From the NCBI RefSeq assembly GCF_000834655.1, contig NZ_JXQQ01000025.1:1-64000 (forward strand): 64,000 bases of DNA, given 5' to 3'. How positions within the stretch are numbered: position 1 is the first letter of the stretch; each line of letters starts with the position of its first letter. The translations under genes and the position numbers were made by a program. A model generated the notes under the pieces. The model worked only from the letters and a program-made list of their open reading frames with translations. It searched no databases and was not told where the DNA came from. This document shows positions 46,326 through 58,961 of the stretch, in pieces. The stretch is from Variovorax paradoxus. GTDB lineage: Bacteria; Pseudomonadota; Gammaproteobacteria; Burkholderiales; Burkholderiaceae_C.

Positions 46326-46437
46326 TCAGCGAATGAAAAAGATGTGAGAAAGTGCTTCACGATCATCGCTCATCGCCCCTGTGCTGTAAATCGCTACACA
46401 GCAACAGGCATGGCCATTATTTATGCCAGCCAAAGGC

Positions 46438-46514
46438 TGGTCGGGGTGAGAGGATTCGAACCTCCGGCCTCTACGTCCCGAACGTAGCGCTCTACCAGGC
46501 TAAGCTACACCCCG
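46438..46514 (-). tRNA. tRNA-Pro (CGG)
   Basis: A 77-base cloverleaf on the minus strand: acceptor CGGGGTG/CACCCCG with discriminator A and encoded CCA (46440-46438), D arm GTAGCTTAGCCTGGTAGAGC, anticodon loop TTCGGGA with anticodon CGG between CTACG/CGTAG stems, and T arm GGTTCGAATCC. It lies between ispB and pilB. A hairpin CCAGCCTTTGGCTGG begins at the CCA end. Confidence 0.95.
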
Positions 46515-46567
46515 ATTGGTTGCAAGAAAAAAGAAGTCGTCCTAAATGCCAACTCTGGTGAGGTGTT

Positions 46568-47617
46568 TCAGGCACGTCGCTCAAGCAACTGAGCCGCCAA
46601 TTGTAGCAAACCGGCGGCGTGCGAATTCGATGGAAAGTCGCGCAAAGCATCGATTGCGCGTTTTGCCTCGGCGGCGGCCGCAGCGCGGGATGCATCCAGT
46701 GCGCCGGTTTCGCGCACGATCTCCACGACCTTGCTCAGCTGAGCCGTGTCACCTGCTTCGATGGCCGCGCGCACTAATCCGCTCTGGACTGGCGTGCCGC
46801 GCTGCATGGCAAAAATCAGGGGGAGGGTGGTTTTACCTTCGCGCAGGTCGTCGCCGACGTTCTTTCCTGTCTCTTGGGCGTCGCCAGCGTAGTCCAGCAC
46901 GTCGTCGATCACTTGGAATGCGGTGCCAAGCGCCTGCCCGTAGGTGGCGCAGGCTTCCTCCACTTCCGGCGCGACCCCAGCGAGCACGGCGGCAAGGCGT
47001 GTGCTGGCCTCGAAAAGCTTGGCGGTCTTCGAACGGATGACGCGCAGGTACGCAGCTTCGTCCAGCGAAGCGTCATGCATGTTCATCAACTGAAGCACTT
47101 CGCCTTCCGCGATCACGTTGGTCGCTTCGGCCAGGATTTCCATCACGCGAGTGTTGTTTGCATCCAACATCATCTGGAATGCTCGCGAGTACAGGAAGTC
47201 CCCGACCAACACGCTGGCCGGGTTGCCGAACGATTCGTTGGCGGTTGCGCGACCACGTCGCAGTGTCGACTCGTCGACAACGTCGTCGTGCAGCAGTGTG
47301 GCGGTGTGGATGAACTCCACCACGGCCGCCAAGTTGAAGCGCTGTTCGCTCGTGTATCCCAATGCGCCCGACATCAGCAGCAGGAGCGCGGGCCGCAGGC
47401 GCTTGCCGCCCGCGGAGATGATGTACTTGGAGACTTGGCTGACCAACGGCACGCCTGTGTCGAGGCGGCGTGCGATCACGCGGTCGACTTCGACCATGTC
47501 GCCGGCAATCAGGTCCAGCACGGTGGCGGTAGGGGAGGTGTCGGCGGCGGGGACTGGCAAAGCGGAGGCGCGGGGCGCTGCTGAAGATGAGGGCGGCCCA
47601 GGGGCCGGAAGGCGCAA
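46568..47617 (-). CDS. ispB: polyprenyl diphosphate synthase IspB
   Basis: This trans-prenyltransferase makes the octaprenyl side chain of ubiquinone. It has GGKRLRPALLLL, the first Asp-rich motif in LLHDDVVDESTLRRGR, and the second in QVIDDVLDYAGD. The N-terminus is uncertain: the full frame opens with TTG at 47617, but a TATAAT-like -10 overlaps that point (47618-47623), which would put the start downstream, at TTG 47560, GTG 47521 or ATG 47497. Core sequence begins near LDLIAGDMVEVDRVIARRL. It is divergent from rplU. Confidence 0.9.
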   Translation of the reverse strand: MRLPAPGPPSSSAAPRASALPVPAADTSPTATVLDLIAGDMVEVDRVIARRLDTGVPLVSQVSKYIISAGGKRLRPALLLLMSGALGYTSEQRFNLAAVVEFIHTATLLHDDVVDESTLRRGRATANESFGNPASVLVGDFLYSRAFQMMLDANNTRVMEILAEATNVIAEGEVLQLMNMHDASLDEAAYLRVIRSKTAKLFEASTRLAAVLAGVAPEVEEACATYGQALGTAFQVIDDVLDYAGDAQETGKNVGDDLREGKTTLPLIFAMQRGTPVQSGLVRAAIEAGDTAQLSKVVEIVRETGALDASRAAAAAEAKRAIDALRDFPSNSHAAGLLQLAAQLLERRA

Positions 47618-47623
47618 ATTATA
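47618..47623 (-). promoter_or_regulatory. candidate -10 element for ispB
   Basis: TATAAT on the minus strand, about 60-120 bases before the plausible ispB starts. No good -35 is visible. Confidence 0.4.
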
Positions 47624-47687
47624 GGGAGGGCCGCCTGCCTGCCAGGGGTCGGACGAGGCGAAGGGGGTTAGCGGGTACGAACCGCGC

Positions 47688-47693
47688 TATAAT
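47688..47693 (+). promoter_or_regulatory. candidate -10 element for rplU-rpmA
   Basis: A perfect TATAAT 50 bases before the rplU ATG in the 126-base ispB-rplU divergent gap. The -35 region is weak. The following leader holds an imperfect hairpin (CTCTGCG...CGCTGCGGAG). Confidence 0.5.
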
Positions 47694-47743
47694 CTTGGGC
47701 TCTGCGGAATTCGCTGCGGAGACTCATTTCTAAGAGGTCTTAC

Positions 47744-48055
47744 ATGTACGCGGTCATAAAAACCGGCGGCAAGCAGTATCGCGTTGCTTCCGGCGAAAAA
47801 ATTAAAGTAGAACAGATTGCTGCGGACGTAGGCCAGGAAATCGTGATCGACCAGGTTCTGGCAGTCGGAAACGGCGCTGAAATCAAGGTTGGCACGCCCC
47901 TGGTGTCCGGCGCAACGGTGACAGTCACGGTACTGTCGCACGGCAAGCACGACAAGGTCGGCATCTTCAAGATGCGCCGTCGCAAGCATTATCAGAAACG
48001 TCAAGGCCATCGCCAGCAGTTCACCGAACTGCAAATCGGCGCGATCGCCGGCTAA
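47744..48055 (+). CDS. rplU: 50S ribosomal protein L21
   Basis: This 103-residue L21 is recognisable by [19 protein letters not shown] and the C-terminal [19 protein letters not shown] that binds 23S rRNA. rpmA follows 12 bases downstream, the universal order. Confidence 0.98.
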   Translation: MYAVIKTGGKQYRVASGEKIKVEQIAADVGQEIVIDQVLAVGNGAEIKVGTPLVSGATVTVTVLSHGKHDKVGIFKMRRRKHYQKRQGHRQQFTELQIGAIAG

Positions 48056-48067
48056 GGAGCACATTCC

Positions 48068-48328
48068 ATGGCACAGAAAAAAGGCGGCGGCTCAACGCGA
48101 AACGGGCGCGATTCCAAGCCCAAGATGCTCGGCGTGAAGGCGTTCGGCGGCGAACTGATCAGCGCAGGCTCGATCATCGTGCGTCAGCGCGGCACCCAGT
48201 TCCACCCCGGCGTGAATGTCGGCGTGGGCAAGGACCACACGCTCTTCGCCCTGGTCGACGGCCACGTGTCGTTCGGTCACAAGGGTGCGCTCAACAAGCA
48301 CATGGTCAACGTGACCCCCGCGGCGTAA
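48068..48328 (+). CDS. rpmA: 50S ribosomal protein L27
   Basis: This 86-residue L27 has the conserved [20 protein letters not shown]-terminus that reaches the peptidyl-transferase centre, then [15 protein letters not shown]. It is co-transcribed with rplU; a terminator-like hairpin follows 26 bases after the stop. Confidence 0.98.
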   Translation: MAQKKGGGSTRNGRDSKPKMLGVKAFGGELISAGSIIVRQRGTQFHPGVNVGVGKDHTLFALVDGHVSFGHKGALNKHMVNVTPAA

Positions 48329-48354
48329 GCCTCGCGTCACTTCGATCAGCCCGA

Positions 48355-48384
48355 GGCCCCGCTTTGCCGGGGCTTCTTCATTTG
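48355..48384 (+). terminator. terminator-like hairpin between rpmA and obgE
   Basis: GCCCCG (48356-48361) pairs with CGGGGC (48368-48373) across a 6-base loop, followed by the T-rich TTCTTCATTT. It probably reduces read-through into obgE, giving ribosomal proteins higher output. Confidence 0.65.
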
Positions 48385-48387
48385 TAG

Positions 48388-49476
<1,089 letters not shown>

Positions 49477-49554
49477 GTGCGGCATGGCATCGAAATCGAT
49501 GCGACTCGACAGATAGCAAAATCAGCAGCCTTCACGACCGCGACACGCCCCCCC

Positions 49555-50694
49555 ATGACATCGAATTCCGGATCCACTGCCTTGCGGGATGCCCGCCGTA
49601 TCGTCGTCAAGGTGGGCTCGAGCCTCGTGACCAACGAGGGGCGTGGTCTCGATGAAGCCGCCATCGGCGAGTGGTGCCGGCAGCTTGCGGCACTGGTGCG
49701 CGAAGGGCGCGAGGTCGTGATGGTGTCCAGCGGCGCCATCGCCGAAGGCATGAAGCGCCTCGGCTGGCGCACCCGGCCTCATGAAATCCACGAGCTCCAG
49801 GCGGCTGCGGCTGTCGGCCAGATGGGCCTGGCCCAGATGTACGAGACCAAGCTGCGCGAGAACGAGATCGGCAGCGCGCAGGTGCTCCTGACCCACGCCG
49901 ACCTGGCCGACCGCGAGCGCTATCTCAACGCTCGCTCGACCCTCGTCACGCTGCTGCGCCTGGGCGTGGTGCCGGTCATCAACGAGAACGACACCGTCGT
50001 CAACGACGAGATCAAGTTCGGCGACAACGATACGCTCGGCGCGCTCGTGGCCAACCTGGTCGAAGCCGATGCGCTGATCATCCTGACGGACCAGAAGGGC
50101 CTCTACACGGCCGATCCGCGCAAGGACCCGGACGCCAAGTTCGTGCACGAAGCAGCGGCCGGCGACCCGGCGCTCGAGGCCATGGCTGGCGGGGCGGGCT
50201 CCAGCCTCGGCCGCGGCGGGATGATCACCAAGATCCTGGCCGCCAAGCGCGCCGCCGGCTCGGGCGCATCGACCGTGATCGCCTGGGGCCGCGAGGCCGA
50301 TGCCCTGCTGCGTCTCACGCGCGGCGAATCCATCGGCACGCTGCTGGTGGCGCAGACGGCCAAGCACCAGGCGCGCAAGCGCTGGATGGCCGACCACCTG
50401 CAGCTGCGCGGCGCCGTCATCGTCGATGCGGGGGCCGCGGCCAAGGTGCGCGCCGAAGGCAAGAGCCTGCTGCCGATCGGCATGACGGGCGTGTCGGGTG
50501 AGTTCTCGCGCGGCGACGTGATCGCGGTACGCGACGCCGAGGGCGTCGAGCTGGCGCGGGGCCTGGCCAACTATTCGAGCGTGGAGGCGCGCCTGCTGTG
50601 CCGGAAGCCCTCCGGCGAGTTCGAGCGCCTGCTGGGCTATGTCGCGGAGCCGGAGATGGTCCACCGCGACAACATGGTGCTGATGCCCAGCTGA
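49555..50694 (+). CDS. proB: glutamate 5-kinase ProB
   Basis: This 379-residue enzyme phosphorylates glutamate, the first step of proline synthesis. An amino-acid-kinase domain (about residues 15-265, [32 protein letters not shown]) is followed by a C-terminal PUA domain (about 280-370). The ATG at 49555 was chosen because the upstream GTG frame adds 26 residues without similarity. A strong terminator follows. proA is not adjacent. Confidence 0.95.
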   Translation: MTSNSGSTALRDARRIVVKVGSSLVTNEGRGLDEAAIGEWCRQLAALVREGREVVMVSSGAIAEGMKRLGWRTRPHEIHELQAAAAVGQMGLAQMYETKLRENEIGSAQVLLTHADLADRERYLNARSTLVTLLRLGVVPVINENDTVVNDEIKFGDNDTLGALVANLVEADALIILTDQKGLYTADPRKDPDAKFVHEAAAGDPALEAMAGGAGSSLGRGGMITKILAAKRAAGSGASTVIAWGREADALLRLTRGESIGTLLVAQTAKHQARKRWMADHLQLRGAVIVDAGAAAKVRAEGKSLLPIGMTGVSGEFSRGDVIAVRDAEGVELARGLANYSSVEARLLCRKPSGEFERLLGYVAEPEMVHRDNMVLMPS

Positions 50695-50716
50695 TCGGCA
50701 GATCGGCGAAAGAAAA

Positions 50717-50740
50717 ACGGGGCCCAAGGCCCCGTTTCTT
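50717..50740. terminator. bidirectional terminator between proB and the CNP1-like gene
   Basis: ACGGGGCC-CAA-GGCCCCGT is a perfect 8-base stem with a 3-base loop, followed by TTCTT on the plus strand and preceded by AGAAAA, which gives a T-tract on the minus strand. It serves the two converging genes. Confidence 0.85.
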
Positions 50741-50759
50741 CATCTCGGCGTCGCTTCGC

Positions 50760-51353
50760 CTATTGCACTTCGCGCACCGGATTGCGGATGTTCTGCACCA
50801 TCTCCCCGACCGAACTGCGCGGCGCGTTGCCGCGGCAGATGCCCTGGCTCGACAGTGCCCGCGTGTAGCGCGAATTCAGGTCGGTGATGCGCTTCCATTC
50901 TTGCTTCGTCACTTCCTGCCATGCGCCGCTGTTGTAGCGCGCATAGCTCTTCATCTCGGCGGTCGAGCAACGCACGCCTTCGTAGAAGGCATTGACGGCC
51001 CCGCCGCTGCGGTTGCTGGCCACCACCACGTAGCGCACGATGCCGTCGGGCGTGATCGTGATCGTTCCCGGATCGATGCCGAACTTCAGGCTCATGTACG
51101 GAGGCATTTCGATCGGCAGCAGGCGGCTTTCGCTGAAGGCCGGCGGCGGCGGTGCTGCCGTTTCTTCCCATTCCTTGTCCGTCTCGGACCGCTTGGGCGG
51201 CGGCGGCGAGCCCGCTTGCGCCCAGTCGGGGTTGTCGGTGTCGTACTTGCCCGATGCGCATCCGGCGAGGATGCCGAAGCAGGCCAGGAGAAGAACGCGC
51301 TCAGCGTTGCGTCGGAAAGAAGGGCGCGTTGTTGTTGGGAAGAGGAGGTTCAT
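50760..51353 (-). CDS. CNP1-like family lipoprotein
   Basis: This 197-residue protein has a lipobox FGILAGC (Cys at about residue 32) and the CNP1-like domain ([40 protein letters not shown]). The family is common in betaproteobacteria beside rppH; its role is unknown. Its start lies inside the last 53 bases of rppH; no later start would keep the lipoprotein signal, so the overlap seems real. It ends 20 bases from the bidirectional terminator. Confidence 0.8.
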   Translation of the reverse strand: MNLLFPTTTRPSFRRNAERVLLLACFGILAGCASGKYDTDNPDWAQAGSPPPPKRSETDKEWEETAAPPPPAFSESRLLPIEMPPYMSLKFGIDPGTITITPDGIVRYVVVASNRSGGAVNAFYEGVRCSTAEMKSYARYNSGAWQEVTKQEWKRITDLNSRYTRALSSQGICRGNAPRSSVGEMVQNIRNPVREVQ

Positions 51354-51969
51354 CGCTCGCAGAAGGAATGTCGGGATGCGGATCGAAGCTGCCGCCGGGC
51401 GGCAGGTCCAGACCCGCGGGCGCTCCGGCGTCCAGCGGATGGCGCTCGAATTCTCGGGCGCGCACATTGCTGCGCAGGAAGCGGTTGCGGAAATCCTGCC
51501 GGGGCAGGTAGCGAGCAAGCTCGGTGAGCGCCATCTCGTAGACGCCGCGCTTGAACTCGACGACGACGTCGAGCGGCACCCAGTAGTCATGCCAGCGCCA
51601 GGCGTCGAATTCGGGATGGTCGGTTGCACGCAGGTTCAGATCCCAGTCGTGGCCGACGAGTTGCAGCAAATACCAGATTTGTTTCTGGCCCTTGTAGTGG
51701 CCCCGTGCGTCACGGCGGATGAACCGATCCGGCACCTCGTAGCGCAACCAGTCGCGGGTACGGGCCACGATGCGCACATGCTCCGGGTGGAGCCCCACTT
51801 CCTCGTGCAGTTCCCGGAACATGGCTTGCTCGGGACTTTCGCCGCGGTCTATGCCGCCTTGCGGAAACTGCCAGGAATGCGTGCGTATGCGTTTGCCCCA
51901 GAAAACCTGGTTTCTCTGGTTGAGCAGGATGATGCCGACGTTGGGCCTGAAGCCGTCCCGGTCGAGCAT
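51301..51969 (-). CDS. rppH: RNA pyrophosphohydrolase RppH
   Basis: This 222-residue NUDIX enzyme removes pyrophosphate from mRNA 5' ends, starting decay. [20 protein letters not shown] and [13 protein letters not shown] are diagnostic; the NUDIX box has G38, E44, R52, E53, E56 and E57. After about residue 165 comes a Pro-rich tail longer than in E. coli (176 residues). The ATG at 51969 was chosen over a TTG two codons earlier. It is followed by the CNP1-like gene with overlap, and is divergent from proS. Confidence 0.92.
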   Translation of the reverse strand: MLDRDGFRPNVGIILLNQRNQVFWGKRIRTHSWQFPQGGIDRGESPEQAMFRELHEEVGLHPEHVRIVARTRDWLRYEVPDRFIRRDARGHYKGQKQIWYLLQLVGHDWDLNLRATDHPEFDAWRWHDYWVPLDVVVEFKRGVYEMALTELARYLPRQDFRNRFLRSNVRAREFERHPLDAGAPAGLDLPPGGSFDPHPDIPSASDEPPLPNNNAPFFPTQR

Positions 51970-52114
51970 AATCAAACCCCAATTTTTGAACTGAGTCGAT
52001 TATGCATGCCGGGTTGCCCTCGGCAAGCGCGATGCCAGTCTCTCAGGGTCTCTCCGGGGGAGCAGTTCCCCACTTCCGTACGTCGAATCCAGCGATTCCA
52101 TCACCACGATCCCG

Positions 52115-53856
<1,742 letters not shown>

Positions 53857-53860
<4 letters not shown>

Positions 53861-54594
53861 GCTTCACCGGCCGTTGCACCGACGACCCAGGGGCAACCGC
53901 CGCGGCGGATGGCATGGCCATCTCGCGGCGCAAGTGCATCGGGTTCGCCGCGGCTTCGGGCGCGCTGTCGCTGGCTGCGTTGCCGCAGTCCGCGTTTGCC
54001 GGTGCACAGATCGAAGAGCCGCTGATCGACTCGGTGCGCACCGCGCTGAGTTCGGCCATCCACAACAAGGCGCCGCCGGTGCCGGAGTTCTCGACCACCG
54101 AGGCGCGCCTGGTCTACCTGCGCTGGCTCGGCGAAATGAGCGAGCGGCTCAAGAAGAAGATCGCCGACTGGCCGACGCGCAAGGAATTCCTGCAGACCGT
54201 CTGGTACGAAGCCAAGCGCTCGGGGCTCGACGTGAGCCTGGTGCTCGGGCTGGTCCAGGTCGAGAGCAACTTCCGCAAGTTCGCGGTGTCCAGCGCCGGC
54301 GCCCGGGGCTACATGCAGGTCATGCCGTTCTGGACCCGCGTGATCGGCGACAGCGATTCGGCCAAGCTCTTTCACATGCAGACCAACCTGCGCTTCGGCT
54401 GCGTGATCCTGCGTCACTACCTGGACCGCGAGAACGGCGACCTGTACATGACCCTCGGCCGCTACAACGGCAGCCGCGGCAAGTCGCCATACCCGAACGC
54501 CGTGTTCGCGAACCAGCGGCTCTGGGCCTACGACGACAAGGCGCGCGAACGCGACAGGGATCGCGAACACGAAAAGGACCGCTCGGCAGCCTGA
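53857..54594 (+). CDS. soluble lytic transglycosylase (SLT family)
   Basis: This 245-residue periplasmic muramidase-like enzyme has a signal with twin arginines ([20 protein letters not shown]), possibly Tat-exported, and the SLT domain from about residue 117 with catalytic E136 in [10 protein letters not shown], followed by [11 protein letters not shown] and RYNGS. The C-terminus is charged ([12 protein letters not shown]). It overlaps the proS stop (ATGA). A start at residue 20 (53914) would give a cleaner signal peptide. Confidence 0.88.
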
Positions 54595-54619
54595 ATCTCG
54601 CTTTCAGGAATACCGTGGG

Positions 54620-54701
54620 GCCGGCTCCCCCGGGCCGCAGGTATTACCCGTGGCAGGGGACGGCCGAGCGACACGACGTGCGCGCAGCCTTGGGGGCGAG
54701 A
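54620..54701 (+). repeat. dispersed intergenic palindromic element, copy D
   Basis: The most diverged copy: the first hairpin is degenerate, but the tail CGACACGACGTGCGCGCAG and TTGGGGGCGAG is clear. It lies between the transglycosylase and the converging CorC-like gene, ending one base before that gene's stop codon. Confidence 0.65.
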
Positions 54702-55985
54702 CTAGGTTTTTGTGACCATCACCTGGTCGATGCGGTAGCTGTCCACGTCCATCACCTCGAAGGTGTAGCCGCCCCAGGTCACGCTGTCGGTTCGCTTGGG
54801 CACACGGCGCAGCATCACCATCAGGAAACCCGCCAGCGTTTCGTACTCGTCCGAATGCGGCAGCTCGTCGATCTGCAGCGCGCGCTGCACGTCCTGGATC
54901 GGCGTCACGCCATCGATCAGCCATGAGTTCTCGTCCCGCTTCACGATCTGCTCCTCGTCGGGCATCGTCACCAGGTCGCCCATCACCGTGCTCATCACGT
55001 CGTTGAGCGTGATCACGCCCACCACCAGGCTGTACTCGTTGACGATGATCGCGAAGTCCTCGTGCGCCTGCTGGAACTGCTCGAGCACCTCGGTCAGCGA
55101 GAGCCTGTCGGGAATCACCAGCGCCTTGTGCAGCGTGAGGCCCTGGTCGAAGGCCAGCGGCTGCCCGCTGAGCACGCGCTGGAACATCTCCTTGGCATCG
55201 ACATAGCCGAGCACGTGGTCGATGTCGCCATCGCACACCGGGTAGGCCGAGAAGGGCTCGGCCACGATGCGCGCGCGCAGCACCGACTCGGGGTCGTCGT
55301 GCAGGAACCAGGCGATGCTGTCGCGCGCCGTCATCACGCTGCTCACGAGCCGCGTGTCGAGCTCGAACACGTTGGCGATCACCTGCTGCTCGCGCACGGC
55401 GAGCACGCCGGCCCGCGCGCCGGCCTCGGTCATGGCGAGGATGTCGGCCGAGGTGATCTTGTCGTCGCGCGCCATCGGCATGCCGAGCACCTTGAACAGC
55501 AGGTCGGTGCAGCGCGTGAAGAACCACACCAGCGGCTTGAAGGTGGTGATCAGCACCAGCATGGGCCCGACCATGCGCACCGCAATGCGCTCCGGATCGC
55601 TCATGCCCAGCCGCTTGGGAAAGAGGTCGGCGAACACCAGGAACACCGCGATCACGATCACGAATGAGCAGAGGAACGCCACGTTCGCGGACGCCTCCAC
55701 GCTCAGCCAGCTCTCGAAGAATCGCGCGAAATACGGGCTGAGCGAGCCCTCGCCCACGACACCGCCGAGGATCGCCACCGCGTTGAGGCCGATCTGCACG
55801 ACCGTGAAGTAATGGCCAGGCTGCTCCTGCACGCGCAGCACGCGCTCGGCCCGTGGATCGCCTTCGTCGGCCATCTGGCGCAGGCGAAGGCGCCGCGACG
55901 CGGCCAGGGTGATTTCGGCAAGGGAGAAGAACGCGCTCATCGCGATCAGCAGGACGATGATGAGCAGGCTTTGGGTGAGGTTCAT
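54702..55985 (-). CDS. CNNM/CorC-HlyC family CBS transporter-like protein
   Basis: This 427-residue protein has an N-terminal CNNM (DUF21) membrane domain (about residues 1-190, LTQSLLIIVLLIAMSAFFSLAE), two CBS domains (about 205-330) and the C-terminal CorC_HlyC domain (about 340-425, WLIDGVTPIQDVQRAL, GYTFEVMDVD). Bacterial members export magnesium or cobalt, or affect ion balance. It is transcribed alone; the cupin gene upstream is 53 bases away on the same strand. Confidence 0.9.
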   Translation of the reverse strand: MNLTQSLLIIVLLIAMSAFFSLAEITLAASRRLRLRQMADEGDPRAERVLRVQEQPGHYFTVVQIGLNAVAILGGVVGEGSLSPYFARFFESWLSVEASANVAFLCSFVIVIAVFLVFADLFPKRLGMSDPERIAVRMVGPMLVLITTFKPLVWFFTRCTDLLFKVLGMPMARDDKITSADILAMTEAGARAGVLAVREQQVIANVFELDTRLVSSVMTARDSIAWFLHDDPESVLRARIVAEPFSAYPVCDGDIDHVLGYVDAKEMFQRVLSGQPLAFDQGLTLHKALVIPDRLSLTEVLEQFQQAHEDFAIIVNEYSLVVGVITLNDVMSTVMGDLVTMPDEEQIVKRDENSWLIDGVTPIQDVQRALQIDELPHSDEYETLAGFLMVMLRRVPKRTDSVTWGGYTFEVMDVDSYRIDQVMVTKT

Positions 55986-56037
55986 GGTGGCACGGCGAAG
56001 AGCGCCATGGTGCCATGACTCGGCCCGCGAAAAACCT

Positions 56038-56550
56038 TCAGACGCCGCCGTGCGGATGGGTCGGATCGACCCACAGCACCGATTCGGGTTTCTCCACAGG
56101 TTCGATGTCGAGGTTCACGGCCACCGCCTCGCCATCGCTGCGGCACAGCACGCATTCGAGCGTCTCGGTTGCGCTCGCGTTGATTTCCTGGTGCGGCACA
56201 TAGGGCGGCACGTAGATGAAGTCGCCCGGCCCGGCCTCGGCGGTGAACTCGAGCTTCTCGCCCCATCGCATGCGGGCTCGGCCGCGCACGACGTAGATCA
56301 CCGATTCGAGGTGCCCGTGGTGATGGGCGCCCGTTTTGGCATCGGCATGGATGGTGACCGTGCCGGCCCAGAGCTTCTGGGCGCCCACGCGGGCGAAGTT
56401 GATGGCGGCGGCCCGGTTCATGCCGGGCGTCTGCGCGGTGTTGACGTCGAGCTGGTTGGCCCCGATCACGCGAACGCCGTCGTGCTTCCAGGCCGGGGCG
56501 GCGTCGTCGCCATCATGCGAATGGCCGTGGTCCGCGTGATCGTGGCTCAT
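56038..56550 (-). CDS. cupin-domain protein
   Basis: This 170-residue single cupin barrel has a His-rich N-terminus (MSHDHADHGHSHDGDD) and metal-binding cupin motifs: GAHHHGHLESVIYVVRGRAR (His and Glu ligands) and GDFIYVPPYVPHQEIN (His). Its function cannot be told from sequence; many such proteins are dioxygenases or isomerases, or bind small ligands. It starts 16 bases after the grxD stop and is probably in that transcript. Confidence 0.8.
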   Translation of the reverse strand: MSHDHADHGHSHDGDDAAPAWKHDGVRVIGANQLDVNTAQTPGMNRAAAINFARVGAQKLWAGTVTIHADAKTGAHHHGHLESVIYVVRGRARMRWGEKLEFTAEAGPGDFIYVPPYVPHQEINASATETLECVLCRSDGEAVAVNLDIEPVEKPESVLWVDPTHPHGGV

Positions 56551-56566
56551 GGCAAGCCCCGAAAAC

Positions 56567-56893
56567 TCAGGCGGGGTTGCCGTTCAGCACCTGCTGCAGC
56601 TCGCCCGACTCGTACATCTCCATCATGATGTCCGAGCCGCCGACGAATTCGCCTTTCACGTAGAGCTGGGGGATCGTGGGCCAGTTGCTGTATTCCTTGA
56701 TGCCCTGGCGGATGCCGTCGTCTTCGAGCACATTGACGGTCTTGAGCGTCTTGGTGTCGACGCCCACGGCCTTGAGGATCTGGATCGCGCGGCCAGAGAA
56801 GCCGCACATCGGGAAGCTGGCATTGCCCTTCATGAAGAGCACGAGTTCGTTGGTTTTGACGAGGTCGTCGATGCGTTGCTGAGCGTCGGACAT
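56567..56893 (-). CDS. grxD: monothiol glutaredoxin GrxD
   Basis: This 108-residue CGFS-type glutaredoxin has C30-G-F-S, the GNASFPMCGFS loop and EYSNWPTIPQLYVKGEFVGGSDI. The class carries and transfers [2Fe-2S] clusters with BolA partners. The start at 56893 (MSDAQQRIDDLV) has GGAGTT upstream. It lies 32 bases after prmC. Confidence 0.96.
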   Translation of the reverse strand: MSDAQQRIDDLVKTNELVLFMKGNASFPMCGFSGRAIQILKAVGVDTKTLKTVNVLEDDGIRQGIKEYSNWPTIPQLYVKGEFVGGSDIMMEMYESGELQQVLNGNPA

Positions 56894-56925
56894 GGGAACT
56901 CCTGAAAAGTGGGGGGCTGAAGCGA

Positions 56926-57774
56926 TTATTTCACCGCGCGCCAGATTCCGCCCGAGCATCGCTGGATGCCTGCCAGGTCGTCCCGGCTTTGGACTTCGGC
57001 GAAGCCGCGGGTGTCGAGCAACTGGCGCACGGCGGGGGCCTGGTCGTGGCCGTGTTCGAGCAGCAGCCAGCCGCCGTCGGCGAGGTGGCCGGGGGCGCTC
57101 TGGACGATCTGGCGGATGTCATCGAGCCCGTCCGCGCCCGCAACCAGGGCACTGGAAGGCTCATGCTGCAGCGCGGGCAAATGTGGGTCATCGGCGGCGA
57201 TGTACGGCGGATTGCTGGCGATGACCGTGTAGCCGTAGGCGGCGCCGTCGAGCCAATGGGCCCGGGCAAAGCGCACCCGCAGTCCGAGGCGCCGGGCGTT
57301 GGCCTCTGCGACGGCCAGCGCGTCGGCACTGGCATCGACCGCATCGACCTGTGCATCCGGGCGCGCATGCTGCAGGGCCAGCGCGATCGCGCCGCTGCCC
57401 GTGCCGAGGTCGAGCACGCGTGGAGCGGTGCGGCCTTCGAGGCATTGCAGCGCCCAGTCGACCAGCGTCTCGGTGTCCGGGCGCGGCACCAGCACCCGCG
57501 CGTCGACCTGCAGGTCGAGGCCGTGGAATTCCTTGGTGCCGAGCAGGTAGGCCACCGGCTCGCCCGCGACGCGGCGCGACAGCTGCGACGCGAGCGCTGC
57601 CCATGCGGCATCAGGCATGGCGTCGGTGTCGTGCGCGAGCAGCCAGGCGCGGTCGTGCGGTGCGCGACCCAGCGCGGCCAGCAGCAGCAACTGGGCATCG
57701 AGCCGATCGATGCCCAGGGCCATCGCCGCTGTCAAGGCCTCGGCCACGGTGGATGGAGCGGTGGCGTCGGTCAT
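56926..57774 (-). CDS. prmC: peptide chain release factor N5-glutamine methyltransferase PrmC
   Basis: This 282-residue SAM-dependent enzyme methylates the GGQ glutamine of release factors. It has the SAM loop VLDLGTGSGAIAL and N188-P-P-Y191 that holds the substrate glutamine. It starts within the prfA stop (TGATG), so its own substrate is encoded just before it. Confidence 0.96.
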   Translation of the reverse strand: MTDATAPSTVAEALTAAMALGIDRLDAQLLLLAALGRAPHDRAWLLAHDTDAMPDAAWAALASQLSRRVAGEPVAYLLGTKEFHGLDLQVDARVLVPRPDTETLVDWALQCLEGRTAPRVLDLGTGSGAIALALQHARPDAQVDAVDASADALAVAEANARRLGLRVRFARAHWLDGAAYGYTVIASNPPYIAADDPHLPALQHEPSSALVAGADGLDDIRQIVQSAPGHLADGGWLLLEHGHDQAPAVRQLLDTRGFAEVQSRDDLAGIQRCSGGIWRAVK

Positions 57775-58862
57775 CACGCGGGCAGGCTCGATTCCAGTTC
57801 CGCCAGTTGCTCGGCCTCGCGCGCGGCGCGCAGCGCCTCCAGCACGTCGCCCAGGTCGCCTTCCATGATCGCCAGCAGCTTGTAGAGCGTGAGGTTGATG
57901 CGGTGGTCGGTGAGCCGACCCTGCGGGAAGTTGTAGGTGCGGATGCGGTCCGAGCGGTCGCCGCTGCCGATCAGGCCCTTGCGCATCGCCGCGTCCTTGG
58001 CGGCGCGTTCGCTGCGGTCTTTTTCCTGGATGCGCGCCGACAGCACCTGCAGCGCCTTGGCCTTGTTGCGGTGCTGGCTGCGGTCGTCCTGGCACTCGGC
58101 CACGATGCCGGTCGGGATGTGCGTGATGCGCACGGCCGAATCGGTCTTGTTGATGTGCTGGCCGCCGGCGCCGCTCGCGCGGTAGGTGTCGATGCGCAGG
58201 TCGGCGGGGTTGATCTGCACCGCCACGGTTTCATCGGGCTCGGCCAGCACGGCGACCGTGCAGGCGCTGGTGTGGATGCGGCCCTGGGTCTCGGTGGCCG
58301 GCACGCGCTGCACGCGGTGGCCGCCCGATTCGAAGCGCAGCTTGCCGAAGACGTCGTCGCCGACGATGCGGATCACCACTTCCTTGTAGCCGCCGAGCTC
58401 GCTCGCGCTCTCGCTCACGATCTCGCAGCGCAGCCCTGCGCGCTCGCAGTAGCGCGTGTACATGCGCAGCAGGTCGCCCGCGAAAAGCGCCGATTCGTCG
58501 CCGCCCGTGCCGGCGCGGATTTCCATGAAGGCATTGCGCGCGTCGTCGGGATCCTTGGGGAGCAAGAGGCGCTGCAGTTCTTCTTCGAGCTGCACGAGCT
58601 CGGCCTCGGCACCCGCGATTTCCTCGCGCGCCATCTCGGCCATGTCCGGGTCCTCGAGCATTTCCTTCGCGCCGGCGATGTCGGTCTCGCGCTGCTTGTA
58701 GCGCTCGTAGCGGCCGGCGATCTGCGTGATCTCGGCGTGCTCGCGCGAGATGGTGCGGTACTGCGCCATGTCGCTCATGATGTCTTCGCGCGAGAGCAGG
58801 AAGTCGAGCTCGCCCAGCCGCTGGACGTAGCGTTCGAGTTGGTGGCGCAGAAAGGATTTCAC
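57774..58862 (-). CDS. prfA: peptide chain release factor 1
   Basis: This 362-residue RF1 reads UAA/UAG. It has the codon-recognition region, then the catalytic GGQ in [19 protein letters not shown]. The start is GTG at 58862 ([12 protein letters not shown]), matching the usual M-K-x-F-L-R start; an upstream ATG would add 24 unconserved residues. hemA precedes it by 99 bases; prmC and grxD follow. Confidence 0.97.
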   Translation of the reverse strand: MKSFLRHQLERYVQRLGELDFLLSREDIMSDMAQYRTISREHAEITQIAGRYERYKQRETDIAGAKEMLEDPDMAEMAREEIAGAEAELVQLEEELQRLLLPKDPDDARNAFMEIRAGTGGDESALFAGDLLRMYTRYCERAGLRCEIVSESASELGGYKEVVIRIVGDDVFGKLRFESGGHRVQRVPATETQGRIHTSACTVAVLAEPDETVAVQINPADLRIDTYRASGAGGQHINKTDSAVRITHIPTGIVAECQDDRSQHRNKAKALQVLSARIQEKDRSERAAKDAAMRKGLIGSGDRSDRIRTYNFPQGRLTDHRINLTLYKLLAIMEGDLGDVLEALRAAREAEQLAELESSLPA

Positions 58863-58961
58863 GGGAGAAGAGGCTCGAAAAAAATGGGGGGCGAATGCCG
58901 CATGCAGCGGCAGGGCGCATGGAGACCGCGGCACGCAGGGCCGGGCCGCTGACGAGCGTCG

